Assembly (NCBI RefSeq): GCF_013364355.1
Contig: NZ_CP054931.1
Coordinates: forward strand, 744,001-808,000
DNA from: Stenotrophomonas sp. NA06056
GTDB taxonomy: Bacteria; Pseudomonadota; Gammaproteobacteria; Xanthomonadales; Xanthomonadaceae
DNA: 64,000 bases
Direction: 5' to 3'
The translations under genes and the position numbers were made by a program. The stretch's first letter is position 1. Every line of letters starts with the position of its first letter. Of this stretch, positions 35,180-43,852 are shown piece by piece. The notes beneath the pieces are model-generated. The model worked only from the letters and a program-made list of their open reading frames with translations. It was not told the DNA's origin and did no database searches.

Positions 35180-37029
35180 GCGCCACCTTCCTGAAGATGC
35201 CCGACTGGAGCACGTTCGATTGGAGCGCGCTGCATTTCCTGCGCCCGGAATGGTTGTGGATGCTGGCGGCACTGCCGTTGATCGTAGCGGTAGCCATCTA
35301 CCGGCAGCGACGCAGCGATGCGTGGCGGCAGGCGGTCGATGCCCATCTGCTGTCGCACCTGTTGGCGGGCGAGGGGAAGCGACGCGCCCGCCTGCCATGG
35401 GCGTTGCTGCTGGGCTGGACCCTGGCTGCACTGGCGATGGCTGGCCCCAGCTGGCGGCAGCAGGCACAGCCGGTCTATCAGGCCAGCGCGCCGCTGGTGG
35501 TCGTGCTGGATCTGTCCAGCCGCATCACCACGACCGATCTGCCACCTTCGCGCCTGCTGCAGGCGCGGGCAAAGATCGGTGCGTTGCTGCGCGCCCGTCA
35601 AGGTGGGCAGGTGGGTTTGGTGGTGTATGCCGAAGACGCCTATACCGTAGCGCCGTTGACCGATGACGCGGCCAACGTGGCGCTGTACCTGGACGCGCTG
35701 TCGCCGGAGGTGATGCCGCGTGATGGCCAGCGCGCCGACCGTGGCATCGACTGGGCGGTGCAGTTGCTGCGCCAGACCGGTGCCCTGCGCGGGCGGATCC
35801 TGCTGGTCAGCGACCAGGCTGACAGCGAAGCAGTGCTTGCGGCAACGCAGGCGCATGGCCTCGGCCTGCAGGTGTCGGTGCTGGGCCTGGGCACGCCGTC
35901 CGGCGCCGCCTATCGCGACGGACAAGGCCAGATCGCACAGGCCGCGCTGGACGAAACCAGCCTGCGCGCTGTCGCAACCGCAGGCGGCGGGCGTTACCAG
36001 CGCATCGCCAGCGATGACCGTGACCTGCAGGCATTGGATGTGCTCGATGCCAGCGATGGCGGCGCACTGCAGCGGCCTGGGCAGGCCCGGCAATGGCAGG
36101 ACGAAGGCTATTGGTTGTTGCCGCCGATGATGCTGTTGGCATTGCTGGCATTCCGCCGTCGCGCGGTGCTGGCGGTGGTGCTGGCCGTGGGGCTTCTGCC
36201 CTTGAGCGGGCAGCTGCAGGCGCAGCCGCGCGCGTCGGCACCGGCAGCAGGCACGTTGTGGGAGCGTGCCGACCAGCGTGAGCATGCGCGCCTGGCCGCG
36301 GGCGTGCAGGCCTACCGTCAAGGCGATTTCGCCACGGCCCGCAAGCAGTTCGAAGGCATCGACAGCGACGCGGGGTGGTACAACCTCGGCAATGTGCTCG
36401 CCCGCCAAGGTGACTACGACGGCGCCATCGCCGCCTATGACAAGGCACTGGCGCGCCACCCGAAGATGGCCGACGCCGTCGCCAACCGTGCCGTGGTCGA
36501 TGCCGCGCGCAAGCGCAAACCGCCGTCGAGCAACAGCCAAGGGCAGGGCAAGGGACAGCAGAAGCCGCAGCAGGGGCAGCAGCAGAACCAGCAGGGCCAG
36601 CAGGGCCAACAAGGCCAACAGGGCCAACAGGGCCAACAGGGCCAACAAGGCCAACAAGGCCAACAAGGCCAACAGAATCAGCCGCAGCAAGGCCAGCAAC
36701 AACCGCAGGGCCAGAAGGGTCAGCAGAATCCAGCGTCTGCGGGTTCCGGCCAGCAGGGCACCAAGCAGGAACCGCCGCAAGCAGCCGACGCTCAGGCCCA
36801 GGCGCAGGCAGATGCCCAGCAGCGCCAGCGCATGCAGCAGGCCCTGCAGCAGGCGCGCGCCGGTGAAGCCGGCAAGACGGCAGTGCGCGGTGATGGCGGC
36901 ACGCCGCAACAGCGCGAGGAGCAGCAGGCCGTGGAGGCCTGGATGCGGCGCGTGCCGGATGATCCGGGCGCATTGCTGCGGGCCAAGTTCCAGTTGGAAA
37001 ACGAACGTAGAAAGAGGGAAGGGCGATGA
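35176..37029 (+). CDS. batB: BatB/BatC-type fusion: VWA domain plus TPR, with Gln/Gly repeat
   Basis: 617 residues. Two N-terminal spans (~28-46, ~73-92), then a VWA domain from ~105. Its MIDAS is degenerate: DLSSR at 112-116 instead of DxSxS, so metal binding may be weak or lost. A membrane span at ~315-350 leads into a signal-like segment and a tetratricopeptide repeat (~400-442; GWYNLGNVLARQGDYDGAIA). Next is a low-complexity stretch (~456-545) dominated by Gly-Gln-Gln triplets, and a charged helical C-terminus. In many genomes the VWA (BatB) and TPR (BatC) parts are separate genes; here they are one frame. Confidence 0.88.
   Translation: MSATFLKMPDWSTFDWSALHFLRPEWLWMLAALPLIVAVAIYRQRRSDAWRQAVDAHLLSHLLAGEGKRRARLPWALLLGWTLAALAMAGPSWRQQAQPVYQASAPLVVVLDLSSRITTTDLPPSRLLQARAKIGALLRARQGGQVGLVVYAEDAYTVAPLTDDAANVALYLDALSPEVMPRDGQRADRGIDWAVQLLRQTGALRGRILLVSDQADSEAVLAATQAHGLGLQVSVLGLGTPSGAAYRDGQGQIAQAALDETSLRAVATAGGGRYQRIASDDRDLQALDVLDASDGGALQRPGQARQWQDEGYWLLPPMMLLALLAFRRRAVLAVVLAVGLLPLSGQLQAQPRASAPAAGTLWERADQREHARLAAGVQAYRQGDFATARKQFEGIDSDAGWYNLGNVLARQGDYDGAIAAYDKALARHPKMADAVANRAVVDAARKRKPPSSNSQGQGKGQQKPQQGQQQNQQGQQGQQGQQGQQGQQGQQGQQGQQGQQNQPQQGQQQPQGQKGQQNPASAGSGQQGTKQEPPQAADAQAQAQADAQQRQRMQQALQQARAGEAGKTAVRGDGGTPQQREEQQAVEAWMRRVPDDPGALLRAKFQLENERRKREGR
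36541..36710 (+). repeat. 9-bp repeat tract encoding (Gly-Gln-Gln)n in batB
   Basis: About a dozen tandem GGCCAACA(A/G)-type nonamers, several in a row identical. Each unit is three codons, so gain or loss keeps the frame. Confidence 0.85.
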
Positions 37030-38726
37030 CAGGCATGGCGAGCAGGCAATTCCGGTGGCCTCTGCCTGTGCTGGCGATGCTGCTGCTGTGGCTGCCGATG
37101 GTGGCCATGGCGCAGACGCGCGCCTGGCTGGAACAGGACAGCATCGCCGCCGGTGATACGGTCACCCTGCACATCGAGACCGATCAGGGCGCACCGGACT
37201 ATGCGCCGTTGAATGCCGATTTCTCGCTCAGCGCACAGAGCAGCAATCGCCAGGTGCAGTGGAGCAATGGCGGCGTCCAGCAACGCAACCTCTACACGGT
37301 TGCGTTGACGCCGCGCCGCACCGGTACGTTGCAGGTACCCCCGTTGCAGGTAGGCAACGCACGCACGGCACCTTTGGCGCTGCAGGTCAGTGATGCGGTG
37401 GTGGCGACCCCGCAGAGCAATGCCACGGCCTTCATCGAAACCGAGGTGGATGACCCTACGCCCTATGTTCAGCAGAGCGTGGGCGTGGTGGTCCGGCTGT
37501 ACTTCGCCTCGCAGCTGGCGTCGGGCGAACTGGTGCTCGACACCCCCAGTGGCGCTTCGCTGCAGCGGGTGGGCGAGGACCGCAGCGACGTGCGTCAGGT
37601 CAATGGCCGTCGCTACAACGTGGTCGAACGTCGCTTCCTGCTGATCCCCGAGCGCAGCGGCGCGTTGCGCGTACCTGGCGCGCGCTTCACCGGGCGCAGT
37701 GCGGGCGGTTTCTTCGATGACTTCTTCGGCAACGGTGGCGATGGCCGCATGAATGCCGTCGGCGCCGAACGCACGCTGCAGGTACAGGCGCAACCGGCGC
37801 AGGCCGTGCAGCCGTGGTTGCCGCTGCACAGCCTGCAGCTGCGCTACACCACCGCACCCAGCAGCGCGCGCACGGGCGAAGCGGCCACCGTGGTGGTCGA
37901 AGCGATCGCCAACGGCGCCACCCGGGCCCAGTTCACCGATCTGCCCGTGCCCGACCTCGGCGACGCCGCACAGGTGTTCGCCGAACCGGCCCAGTACGAA
38001 GAGACCTTCAACGGCAGTACACCCCGCCTGAAGATCACTCGACGCTATTCGATCGTGCCGCGGCAGGTTGGGTCTCTGCGCGTGCCCGGGCCGCGCGTGG
38101 CATGGTGGAATGTGGACAGCGGCAGTGCCCAGCAGGCCAGCCTGCCGGATCTGCAGCTGGCCGTGGCCGCGGGCCGGGCCGGCGCGCCGGTGGCGCAGGC
38201 GATCAATACCGATGCCGCGCTGCCGGAGGACGCCGCACCTGCCGTTGCATCCTCTCTTGCGCCGACCGCAGCCGGTACCCGGCCGTGGCCGTGGATGGCC
38301 GCCGCCGCTGGCCTGGCGCTGCTGTGGCTGTTGACCCTGGCATGGGGATGGCGACGTGGCCGCCACGCGGCTACCCGCACTACCCCGGTGCCGCGGCCAG
38401 GGGCCATTGCGCCTGCAACGTCGTCGCGTGCCAGCGTGGCCGAACTGCGTCGGGCCATCGATGGCGAGGGTTTCGACCAGGTGGAGGCGCTGCTGTGTTC
38501 GATGGCGGGCGTGGAGCGCCTGGAACAGGTGATCGAGCGCCTGGCTGACCCGGCCCAGCGGCAGACCCTGCAGGCGTTGCAGCAGGCGCGCTGGGGCGGG
38601 ACGGGCGATGTCACCGCGCTGCGGGCCCGTCTGCGCGAAAGCTTCCGTGACGGACCGCACTGGTCGGCCGCCAGCGGCACCGTCGACACTGGGCTGCCGC
38701 CGCTGTATCCGCCGCGGCAACCCTGA
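37026..38726 (+). CDS. batD: BatD-type protein (oxygen tolerance family)
   Basis: 566 residues with a signal peptide (PLPVLAMLLLWLPMVAMAQT; cleavage near AMA-Q). Repeated immunoglobulin-like beta domains span ~25-415: AWLEQDSIAAGDTVTLHIET at the start, later VQQSVGVVVRLYFASQLASG, typical of BatD. One membrane span is at ~420-440 (WPWMAAAAGLALLWLLTLAW), with a cytoplasmic helical tail. The large periplasmic part probably binds the VWA proteins. It is the last gene of the operon and overlaps batB by 4 bp. Confidence 0.9.
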   Translation: MTGMASRQFRWPLPVLAMLLLWLPMVAMAQTRAWLEQDSIAAGDTVTLHIETDQGAPDYAPLNADFSLSAQSSNRQVQWSNGGVQQRNLYTVALTPRRTGTLQVPPLQVGNARTAPLALQVSDAVVATPQSNATAFIETEVDDPTPYVQQSVGVVVRLYFASQLASGELVLDTPSGASLQRVGEDRSDVRQVNGRRYNVVERRFLLIPERSGALRVPGARFTGRSAGGFFDDFFGNGGDGRMNAVGAERTLQVQAQPAQAVQPWLPLHSLQLRYTTAPSSARTGEAATVVVEAIANGATRAQFTDLPVPDLGDAAQVFAEPAQYEETFNGSTPRLKITRRYSIVPRQVGSLRVPGPRVAWWNVDSGSAQQASLPDLQLAVAAGRAGAPVAQAINTDAALPEDAAPAVASSLAPTAAGTRPWPWMAAAAGLALLWLLTLAWGWRRGRHAATRTTPVPRPGAIAPATSSRASVAELRRAIDGEGFDQVEALLCSMAGVERLEQVIERLADPAQRQTLQALQQARWGGTGDVTALRARLRESFRDGPHWSAASGTVDTGLPPLYPPRQP

Positions 38727-38783
38727 ACCGGCGCGGCTTGCGCGCTTTGTTAGAGTAGATTCATTTTTCGAGGAATCCCGCGC

Positions 38784-40118
38784 ATGACAGCAGCTGCTGC
38801 CGACAAGAAGAAGTTGCCCCTGCATTGGAAGATGGGCATCGGCTTTGCGATCGGCCTGGTCCTGGGACTGATCGTGCACGCCCTGGGCGGCAGCGTCGAA
38901 GGCCTGCAGACCGGTGCCAAGTGGGTAATGGACTACGTCACCACCCCGGCTTCGGGCCTGTTCCTCAACCTGATCTTCATGCTGATCGTGCCGCTGATCT
39001 TCTCGGCGCTGATCATGGGCGTGTCGGAGATGGGCGACATCCGCGCGCTCGGCCGCATCGGCTGGAAGACGTTGGCCTACACCGTGCTGCTGTCCGGCAT
39101 TGCAGTGGGTATCGGCCTGGTGCTGGTCAACCTGCTCAAGCCCGGCGCAGGCGTCGACCCGCAGGTGGCCGCGCTGATGCTGTCGGAGAACGCCGAGCGC
39201 AGCAAGGAAATCGTGGCGGGCATCCATGGCACGCCGAAGGGCATGGACATGCTGCTGTCGATCGTGCCGAGCAACGTGCTGCAGGCCGCGTCCGACAATG
39301 GCGCGATCCTGTCGCTGATGTTCTTCGCGTTGATGTTCGGCATCGGCATGGTGCTGACCGACGAGGCCAAGGTGGCTCCGCTGCGTCGCGCCATTGAAGG
39401 CGTGTTCGAAATCTCGATGACCCTGATCAACCTGGTCATCCGCCTGGCGCCGTATGCCGTGGCCTGCTTCATGTTCAACCTGGCCGCGCTGTTCGGCTTC
39501 GAGCTGATCATCCGCCTGGGTGCCTACGTGGGCGTGGTGGTGCTGGCGTTGGGCCTGCACATGGTGGTGACCTACGGCACTGCGGTGTGGCTGTCGGGGC
39601 GTTCGCCGCTGGCGTTCTTCCGGCAGACCCAGGAAGCGACGGTGATGGCCTTCTCCACTGCTTCCAGCAACGCCACGCTGCCGACCGCGCTGCGTGTGGC
39701 CGACCAGATGGGCCTGCCGCAGCGCGTGTCGCGCTTCGTGCTGACCGTGGGCGCCACCGCCAACCAGAACGGCACCGCGCTGTTCGAGGGTGTGACGGTG
39801 ATCTTCCTGGCGCAGTTCTTCGGTGTGGACCTGAGCATCGGCCAGCAGGTCATGGTGATGGCGGTCTGCATCCTCGGTGGTATCGGTACCGCCGGCGTGC
39901 CGTCCGGCTCGCTGCCGGTGGTGGCGATGATCTGTGCGATGGTCGGCGTCAATCCGCTGGGCATCGGCCTGATCCTGGGCGTGAACCACTTCCTGGACAT
40001 GTGCCGCACCGCGCTGAACGTGACCGGCGACCTGGCCCTGACCACCCTGGTGGCCAAGGGTGAAGCCGCGGACACCCCGGCCGAGGCAGCTGCCGCTGCG
40101 GCCCGTCTGGACAACTGA
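38784..40118 (+). CDS. Dicarboxylate/amino acid:cation symporter (DAACS family)
   Basis: 444 residues with about eight hydrophobic segments and two re-entrant loops. Signature motifs are AFSTASSNATLPTALRVADQ (serine-rich hairpin), GATANQNGTALFEGVTVIFL (transmembrane segment 7 with the NxxGT motif) and GVPSGSLPVVAMICAMVG, and LGVNHFLDMCRTALNVTGDL (segment 8, Asp/Arg/Asn that contact substrate and Na+). The Arg in DMCRTALN suggests a substrate with a side-chain carboxylate (C4-dicarboxylate, aspartate or glutamate). Inner membrane. It is monocistronic, 57 bp after batD, and has its own terminator. Confidence 0.93.
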   Translation: MTAAAADKKKLPLHWKMGIGFAIGLVLGLIVHALGGSVEGLQTGAKWVMDYVTTPASGLFLNLIFMLIVPLIFSALIMGVSEMGDIRALGRIGWKTLAYTVLLSGIAVGIGLVLVNLLKPGAGVDPQVAALMLSENAERSKEIVAGIHGTPKGMDMLLSIVPSNVLQAASDNGAILSLMFFALMFGIGMVLTDEAKVAPLRRAIEGVFEISMTLINLVIRLAPYAVACFMFNLAALFGFELIIRLGAYVGVVVLALGLHMVVTYGTAVWLSGRSPLAFFRQTQEATVMAFSTASSNATLPTALRVADQMGLPQRVSRFVLTVGATANQNGTALFEGVTVIFLAQFFGVDLSIGQQVMVMAVCILGGIGTAGVPSGSLPVVAMICAMVGVNPLGIGLILGVNHFLDMCRTALNVTGDLALTTLVAKGEAADTPAEAAAAAARLDN

Positions 40119-40136
40119 GCCAGGCAACGCCTGAAC

Positions 40137-40179
40137 GGGGTCGGGGCCTTTCCGCAAGGAATAGGCTCCGACCCCTTTT
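40137..40179 (+). terminator. Terminator of the symporter gene
   Basis: GGGGTCGG (40137-40144) pairs with CCGACCCC (40168-40175), extended by partly paired inner bases, then TTTT. The same GGGGTCGG/CCGACCCC core recurs at 59119-59159. Confidence 0.85.
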
Positions 40180-40210
40180 CATATGCGGAATCCAGCGGAG
40201 ATCAAGGCGT

Positions 40211-40233
40211 TGCCGGCCAGCGGCCGGCACTAC
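40211..40233 (-). repeat. SMAG-type palindrome, reverse orientation
   Basis: TGCCGGCC-AGC-GGCCGGCACTAC on the plus strand, ending CTAC; another arm subtype, ~90 bp before tkt. Confidence 0.8.
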
Positions 40234-40320
40234 CCTCCTTGTTGGCCTGACCCCACCCGGCGTCTGTGGGACAATAGGCCGCCCGCAGTTCCGCGGCCGC
40301 CTCCCGATTCCGACAGAACC

Positions 40321-42318
40321 ATGACGCAGCCTACCCGTCGCCAGTTGGCCAACGCCATCCGCTTCCTCGCCGCCGATGCGGTTGAAACCGCAAAGTCCGG
40401 CCACCCCGGCATGCCCATGGGCATGGCCGACATCGCCGAAGTCCTCTGGAACGACTACCACCGTCACAATCCGAACAACCCGCAGTGGTTCAACCGCGAC
40501 CGCTTCGTGCTGTCCAACGGCCACGGCTCGATGCTGCAGTACGCGCTGCTGCACCTGAGCGGCTATGACCTGCCGATCGAGCAGCTGAAGGCATTCCGCC
40601 AGCTGGGCAGCCACACCGCTGGCCATCCGGAGCGTCACGAGACCCCGGGCGTGGAGACCACCACCGGTCCGCTGGGCCAGGGTTTCGCCAACGCCGTCGG
40701 TTTTGCCTTGGCCGAGAAGCTGCTGGCACAGCGCTTCAACCGCCCGGAGCTGGAAATCGTCGACCACCGTACCTGGGTGTTCATGGGTGACGGCTGCCTG
40801 ATGGAAGGCATTTCCCACGAAGCCGCCTCGCTGGCCGGCACCTGGGGTCTGCACAAGCTGGTCTGCTTCTGGGATGACAACCACATCTCCATCGACGGCA
40901 ACGTCGAGGGCTGGTTCACCGACAACACCCCGGAGCGTTTTGAGGCCTATGGCTGGAACGTGGTCCGCGGCGTTGATGGTCACGATCCGGAGAGCATCAA
41001 GGCCGGTATCGAAGCCGCCCTGTCGCAGGACGACAAGCCGACCCTGATCTGCTGCCGCACCACGATCGGTTTCGGCTCGCCGAACAAGGCCGGCAAGGAA
41101 TCCAGCCACGGCGCACCGCTGGGCAAGGACGAACTGGAAGCCACCCGCAAGGCGCTGGACTGGAACTACGGCCCGTTCGAGATTCCGGAAGAGATCTACG
41201 CCGGCTGGCGTGCCGGCGGTACCGGCACCCTGCGTCAGGCCGAGTGGGAACAGCAGTTCGACAAGTACGCTGCACAGTACCCGGCCGAAGCCGCCGAGCT
41301 GACCCGTCGCTCGCACGGCGAGCTGCCGGCCGACTTCGTTGCCAAGGCCGATGCCTACATCGCCCAGGTCGCCGCTGAAGGCCAGACCATTGCGTCGCGC
41401 AAGGCGTCGCAGCTGGCCATCGAAGCCTACGCGCCGCTGCTGCCGGAAATCGTCGGTGGTTCGGCTGATCTGGCGCACTCCAACCTGACCCTGTGGAAGG
41501 GCAGCAAGTCCGTCGCCAGCGACGACGCCAACGCCAACTACGTGTACTACGGCGTGCGCGAGTTCGGCATGACCGCGATCGCCAATGGCCTGGCCCTGCA
41601 CGGTGGTTTCATTCCGTTCGACGCTACCTTCCTGGTGTTCAGCGACTACGCCCGCAACGGCGTGCGCATGAGCGCGCTGATCCCGGCCCACGCCATCCAC
41701 GTCTACACCCACGATTCGATCGGCCTGGGCGAAGACGGCCCGACCCACCAGCCGGTGGAGCATCTGGCCTCGCTGCGCTACATCCCGAACAATGACGTGT
41801 GGCGCCCGTGCGATGCGGTCGAGTCTGCAGTGAGCTGGAAGGCTGCGATCACCCGCCAGGACGGCCCGAGCTGCCTGGTGTTCAGCCGCCAGAACCTGCC
41901 GCACCAGCCGCGCAACGCCGAGCAGATCGCCCAGATCGAGCGCGGTGGCTATGTGCTGGCTGATGCCGCCGGCACCCCGGATGTGATCCTGATCGCCACC
42001 GGTTCGGAAGTCTCGCTGGCCACCGAAGCCAAGGCCCAGCTGGATGCGGCCGGCCTGAAGACCCGCGTGGTCTCGATGCCGTCCACTGATGTGTTCCTGC
42101 GCCAGGATGCGGCCTACCGCGAATCGGTGCTGCCGAACGCCGTGCGCAAGCGCGTGGCGATCGAAGCCGGTGTCACCGGTTTCTGGCGCCAGTTCGTCGG
42201 CCTGGACGGTGCAGTGATCGGTATCGACACCTTCGGCGCCTCGGCCCCGGCCGACAAGCTGTACCAGCACTTCGGCATCACCACCGCACACGTGGTGGAA
42301 GCAGCCAAGGCGCTGTAA
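40321..42318 (+). CDS. tkt: Transketolase
   Basis: 665 residues, standard for bacterial transketolase, a thiamine-diphosphate enzyme of the pentose phosphate pathway that moves two-carbon ketol units. The N-terminus [20 protein letters not shown] with [18 protein letters not shown] is diagnostic. The ThDP motif begins [20 protein letters not shown] and ends near [10 protein letters not shown]. The pyrimidine-binding domain has [20 protein letters not shown] and [20 protein letters not shown], and a third domain closes the protein. The ATG at the head of the conserved N-terminus was chosen. It is probably a single gene, with a GACAAT hexamer about 55 bp upstream and a strong terminator. Confidence 0.97.
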   Translation: MTQPTRRQLANAIRFLAADAVETAKSGHPGMPMGMADIAEVLWNDYHRHNPNNPQWFNRDRFVLSNGHGSMLQYALLHLSGYDLPIEQLKAFRQLGSHTAGHPERHETPGVETTTGPLGQGFANAVGFALAEKLLAQRFNRPELEIVDHRTWVFMGDGCLMEGISHEAASLAGTWGLHKLVCFWDDNHISIDGNVEGWFTDNTPERFEAYGWNVVRGVDGHDPESIKAGIEAALSQDDKPTLICCRTTIGFGSPNKAGKESSHGAPLGKDELEATRKALDWNYGPFEIPEEIYAGWRAGGTGTLRQAEWEQQFDKYAAQYPAEAAELTRRSHGELPADFVAKADAYIAQVAAEGQTIASRKASQLAIEAYAPLLPEIVGGSADLAHSNLTLWKGSKSVASDDANANYVYYGVREFGMTAIANGLALHGGFIPFDATFLVFSDYARNGVRMSALIPAHAIHVYTHDSIGLGEDGPTHQPVEHLASLRYIPNNDVWRPCDAVESAVSWKAAITRQDGPSCLVFSRQNLPHQPRNAEQIAQIERGGYVLADAAGTPDVILIATGSEVSLATEAKAQLDAAGLKTRVVSMPSTDVFLRQDAAYRESVLPNAVRKRVAIEAGVTGFWRQFVGLDGAVIGIDTFGASAPADKLYQHFGITTAHVVEAAKAL

Positions 42319-42342
42319 GCCCCGCTGCGAAGCAGGAAAGGG

Positions 42343-42374
42343 AAAGGCCGGCGCAAGCCGGCCTTTCTCGTTTT
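42343..42374 (+). terminator. Terminator of tkt
   Basis: 10-bp perfect stem AAAGGCCGGC/GCCGGCCTTT with GCAA loop, followed by CTCGTTTT. Confidence 0.9.
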
Positions 42375-42555
42375 CCGGCCGGCAACGACGACCGTTCTGT
42401 GGAATTGCCGACCATCGTGGCGATGATGACGCGATGGCCTCTTCCGCCCGGATGGCATTCCCTGCGAGAACAGGAGCCCAGGGTGGTCGCGTCAAGAGCG
42501 AGCCCGTTTCTGGATCTCGAGGGGCATGCGCTGGATGAATGTGCAAATTGCGGAA

Positions 42556-42574
42556 TGTAAGGTGATGCCTTACA
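42556..42574. promoter_or_regulatory. Palindromic operator of the higBA-type operon
   Basis: TGTAAGG-TGATG-CCTTACA, 7-bp perfect arms, 10 bp before the toxin start codon. Position and symmetry fit autoregulation by the antitoxin. Confidence 0.65.
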
Positions 42575-42584
42575 GTGTACTCAG

Positions 42585-42863
42585 GTGATCGTCAGCTTCC
42601 AGCACAAGGGACTGAAGGCACTTTATGAGCGAGGTGACGCATCAGGTGTCCGCGCTGATCATGTCGCACGCTTGCGGCGCCTGCTTCATCAGTTGGACCA
42701 GGCACATACTCCTGGAGACATGGGACTGCCAGGCAATCGTCTGCACCCACTGCGCGGAAGCTACAAGGGCTACTGGTCGGTAAGCGTGTCAGCCCATTGG
42801 CGACTGGTTTTTCGCTTCCGCGGGCTCGATGTTGAACTGGTCGACTACCTTGATTATCACTAG
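42585..42863 (+). CDS. higB: HigB-type toxin (RelE superfamily mRNA interferase)
   Basis: 92 residues, the right size for the plasmid-maintenance killer/HigB branch of RelE. The family pattern is visible: KGLKALYERGDASGVRADHV, LHPLRGSYKGYWSVSVSAHW and RLVFRFRGLDVELVDYLDYH, ending in the typical YxDYH. Such toxins cleave translated mRNA on the ribosome. The start is a GTG just after the operator palindrome. Toxin first, antitoxin second is the characteristic HigBA order. It lies 11 bp before higA. Confidence 0.9.
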   Translation: MIVSFQHKGLKALYERGDASGVRADHVARLRRLLHQLDQAHTPGDMGLPGNRLHPLRGSYKGYWSVSVSAHWRLVFRFRGLDVELVDYLDYH

Positions 42864-42874
42864 GAAGCTATCCG

Positions 42875-43180
42875 ATGCCGTTGCATGACCCGCCCCATCC
42901 TGGGGAAGCGCTACGTGAAGACATCCTGCCCGCGATCAACATGACCATAAGTGCACTCGCGCTCCACCTGGGGTACTCACGTGGGCAGCTGTCGACGATC
43001 ATCAACGGCCATGCGGGCATTTCCGCAGAGCTGGCGTACCGCCTGGAACTGGCTGGTCTGGGCAACGCGCGGATGTGGTTGGCAATGCAGGCGGCCTATG
43101 ATCTATGGCAGGCAGAACATCGGGAACATCCTCCGATCAAGCGTCTCTATCTCGCCGATGCCTTGAACCACCAGCAGTAG
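42875..43180 (+). CDS. higA: HigA-type antitoxin (XRE-family DNA-binding)
   Basis: 101 residues. The N-terminal PPHPGEALREDILPAINMTI is the VapI/HigA signature, followed by a helix-turn-helix (LALHLGYSRGQLSTIINGHA) and the conserved ISAELAYRLELAGLGNARMW. It should bind HigB and repress the operon through the palindrome at 42556. The TAG stop is provided by the GTAG of a SMAG repeat, so the C-terminus (ALNHQQ) may have been altered by the repeat. Confidence 0.93.
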   Translation: MPLHDPPHPGEALREDILPAINMTISALALHLGYSRGQLSTIINGHAGISAELAYRLELAGLGNARMWLAMQAAYDLWQAEHREHPPIKRLYLADALNHQQ

Positions 43181-43198
43181 ATCCACGCCATGCGTGGA
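43177..43198 (+). repeat. SMAG-type palindrome overlapping the higA stop
   Basis: GTAG plus ATCCACGC-CA-TGCGTGGA; lies between the convergent higA and NADAR genes. Confidence 0.88.
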
Positions 43199-43204
43199 GG
43201 GACG

Positions 43205-43753
43205 TTACATCGCGTCCCGCACGTCCATCAGCGCAAACCCCAGCAGGTTCAATCCGCGCCACTGCGCCGGATTGTGTGCGTCGACGTGATCCTTGGCCAA
43301 GCCGATACCCCAGACGAAATCCACCGGACTGGCTTCCACCAGCACCTGGTCTGCCGTGGCACGCAGGAAATCGCCCAACGCCGCATTCTGCGAAAACTTG
43401 GCCCGATTGCCTTCGACCACCAACGCGTAGCGCGCCTGTGCCCAGAGCGCCTCATCGAAGCCCTCGATCTTCCGGCCCAGCGCTTTCACTTTGTCGGGCG
43501 TGTGGCTGGCCAGTACCTGGTCGAGGATATCGGTGGCACCAAACAGACGCGCTTTGCCGGCCATCATGAAGTGCTCGGCGGTGGGGTAGTGCACGCCATC
43601 AATGTTGAAGCCTGCGTCGTACCACTGGCTGAAACACGATGCCGCCACGCCTGTGCGCGGCGGCTGGTGGCCCCAGAAACAGAGATAGCGAAGATGCTCG
43701 CCATCGGCCTGGCGGCGTTGCAGGTCATGCAGGAAACGGGAATCGTTGTTCAT
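43205..43753 (-). CDS. NADAR family protein (YbiA/RibX-like N-glycosidase)
   Basis: 182 residues from the chosen ATG at 43753 (MNNDSRFLHDLQRRQADGEH); the longer frame runs into a SMAG repeat. Hallmarks are LCFWGHQPP near the start, CFSQWYDAGFNIDGVHYPTA and EHFMMAGKARLFGATDILDQ, and WAQARYALVVEGNRAKFSQN. Family members cleave the N-glycosidic bond of ADP-ribose-type or riboflavin-pathway intermediates, or remove ADP-ribose from nucleobases. The family fold is well recognised; the substrate here is unknown. Just upstream (on the plus strand) sits a toxin-antitoxin pair. Confidence 0.9.
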   Translation of the reverse strand: MNNDSRFLHDLQRRQADGEHLRYLCFWGHQPPRTGVAASCFSQWYDAGFNIDGVHYPTAEHFMMAGKARLFGATDILDQVLASHTPDKVKALGRKIEGFDEALWAQARYALVVEGNRAKFSQNAALGDFLRATADQVLVEASPVDFVWGIGLAKDHVDAHNPAQWRGLNLLGFALMDVRDAM

Positions 43754-43783
43754 CCGCACAGAATAGCGTGCCGCGTTGCTACG

Positions 43784-43841
43784 GTAGGTGCCAACCTTGG
43801 TTGGCACTGATCTGTATCCGCCGGGCGTGGCCCGGCGCTAC
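43784..43841. repeat. SMAG dimer: forward 43784-43808, reverse 43819-43841
   Basis: The forward copy has GTGCCAACC/GGTTGGCAC arms, the reverse copy CGCCGGGC/GCCCGGCG arms and ends CTAC. It occupies the space between the NADAR gene start and the end of the next minus-strand gene. Confidence 0.85.
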
Positions 43842-43852
43842 CGTCTGCGCGG

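Noticed and set aside
36792..40157. 1121-codon open frame on the minus strand
   Set aside because: It is antisense to batB, batD and the symporter. Composition is that of a shadow frame in GC-rich DNA (His/Gln/Arg-rich, no domain), while the plus-strand genes are clear.
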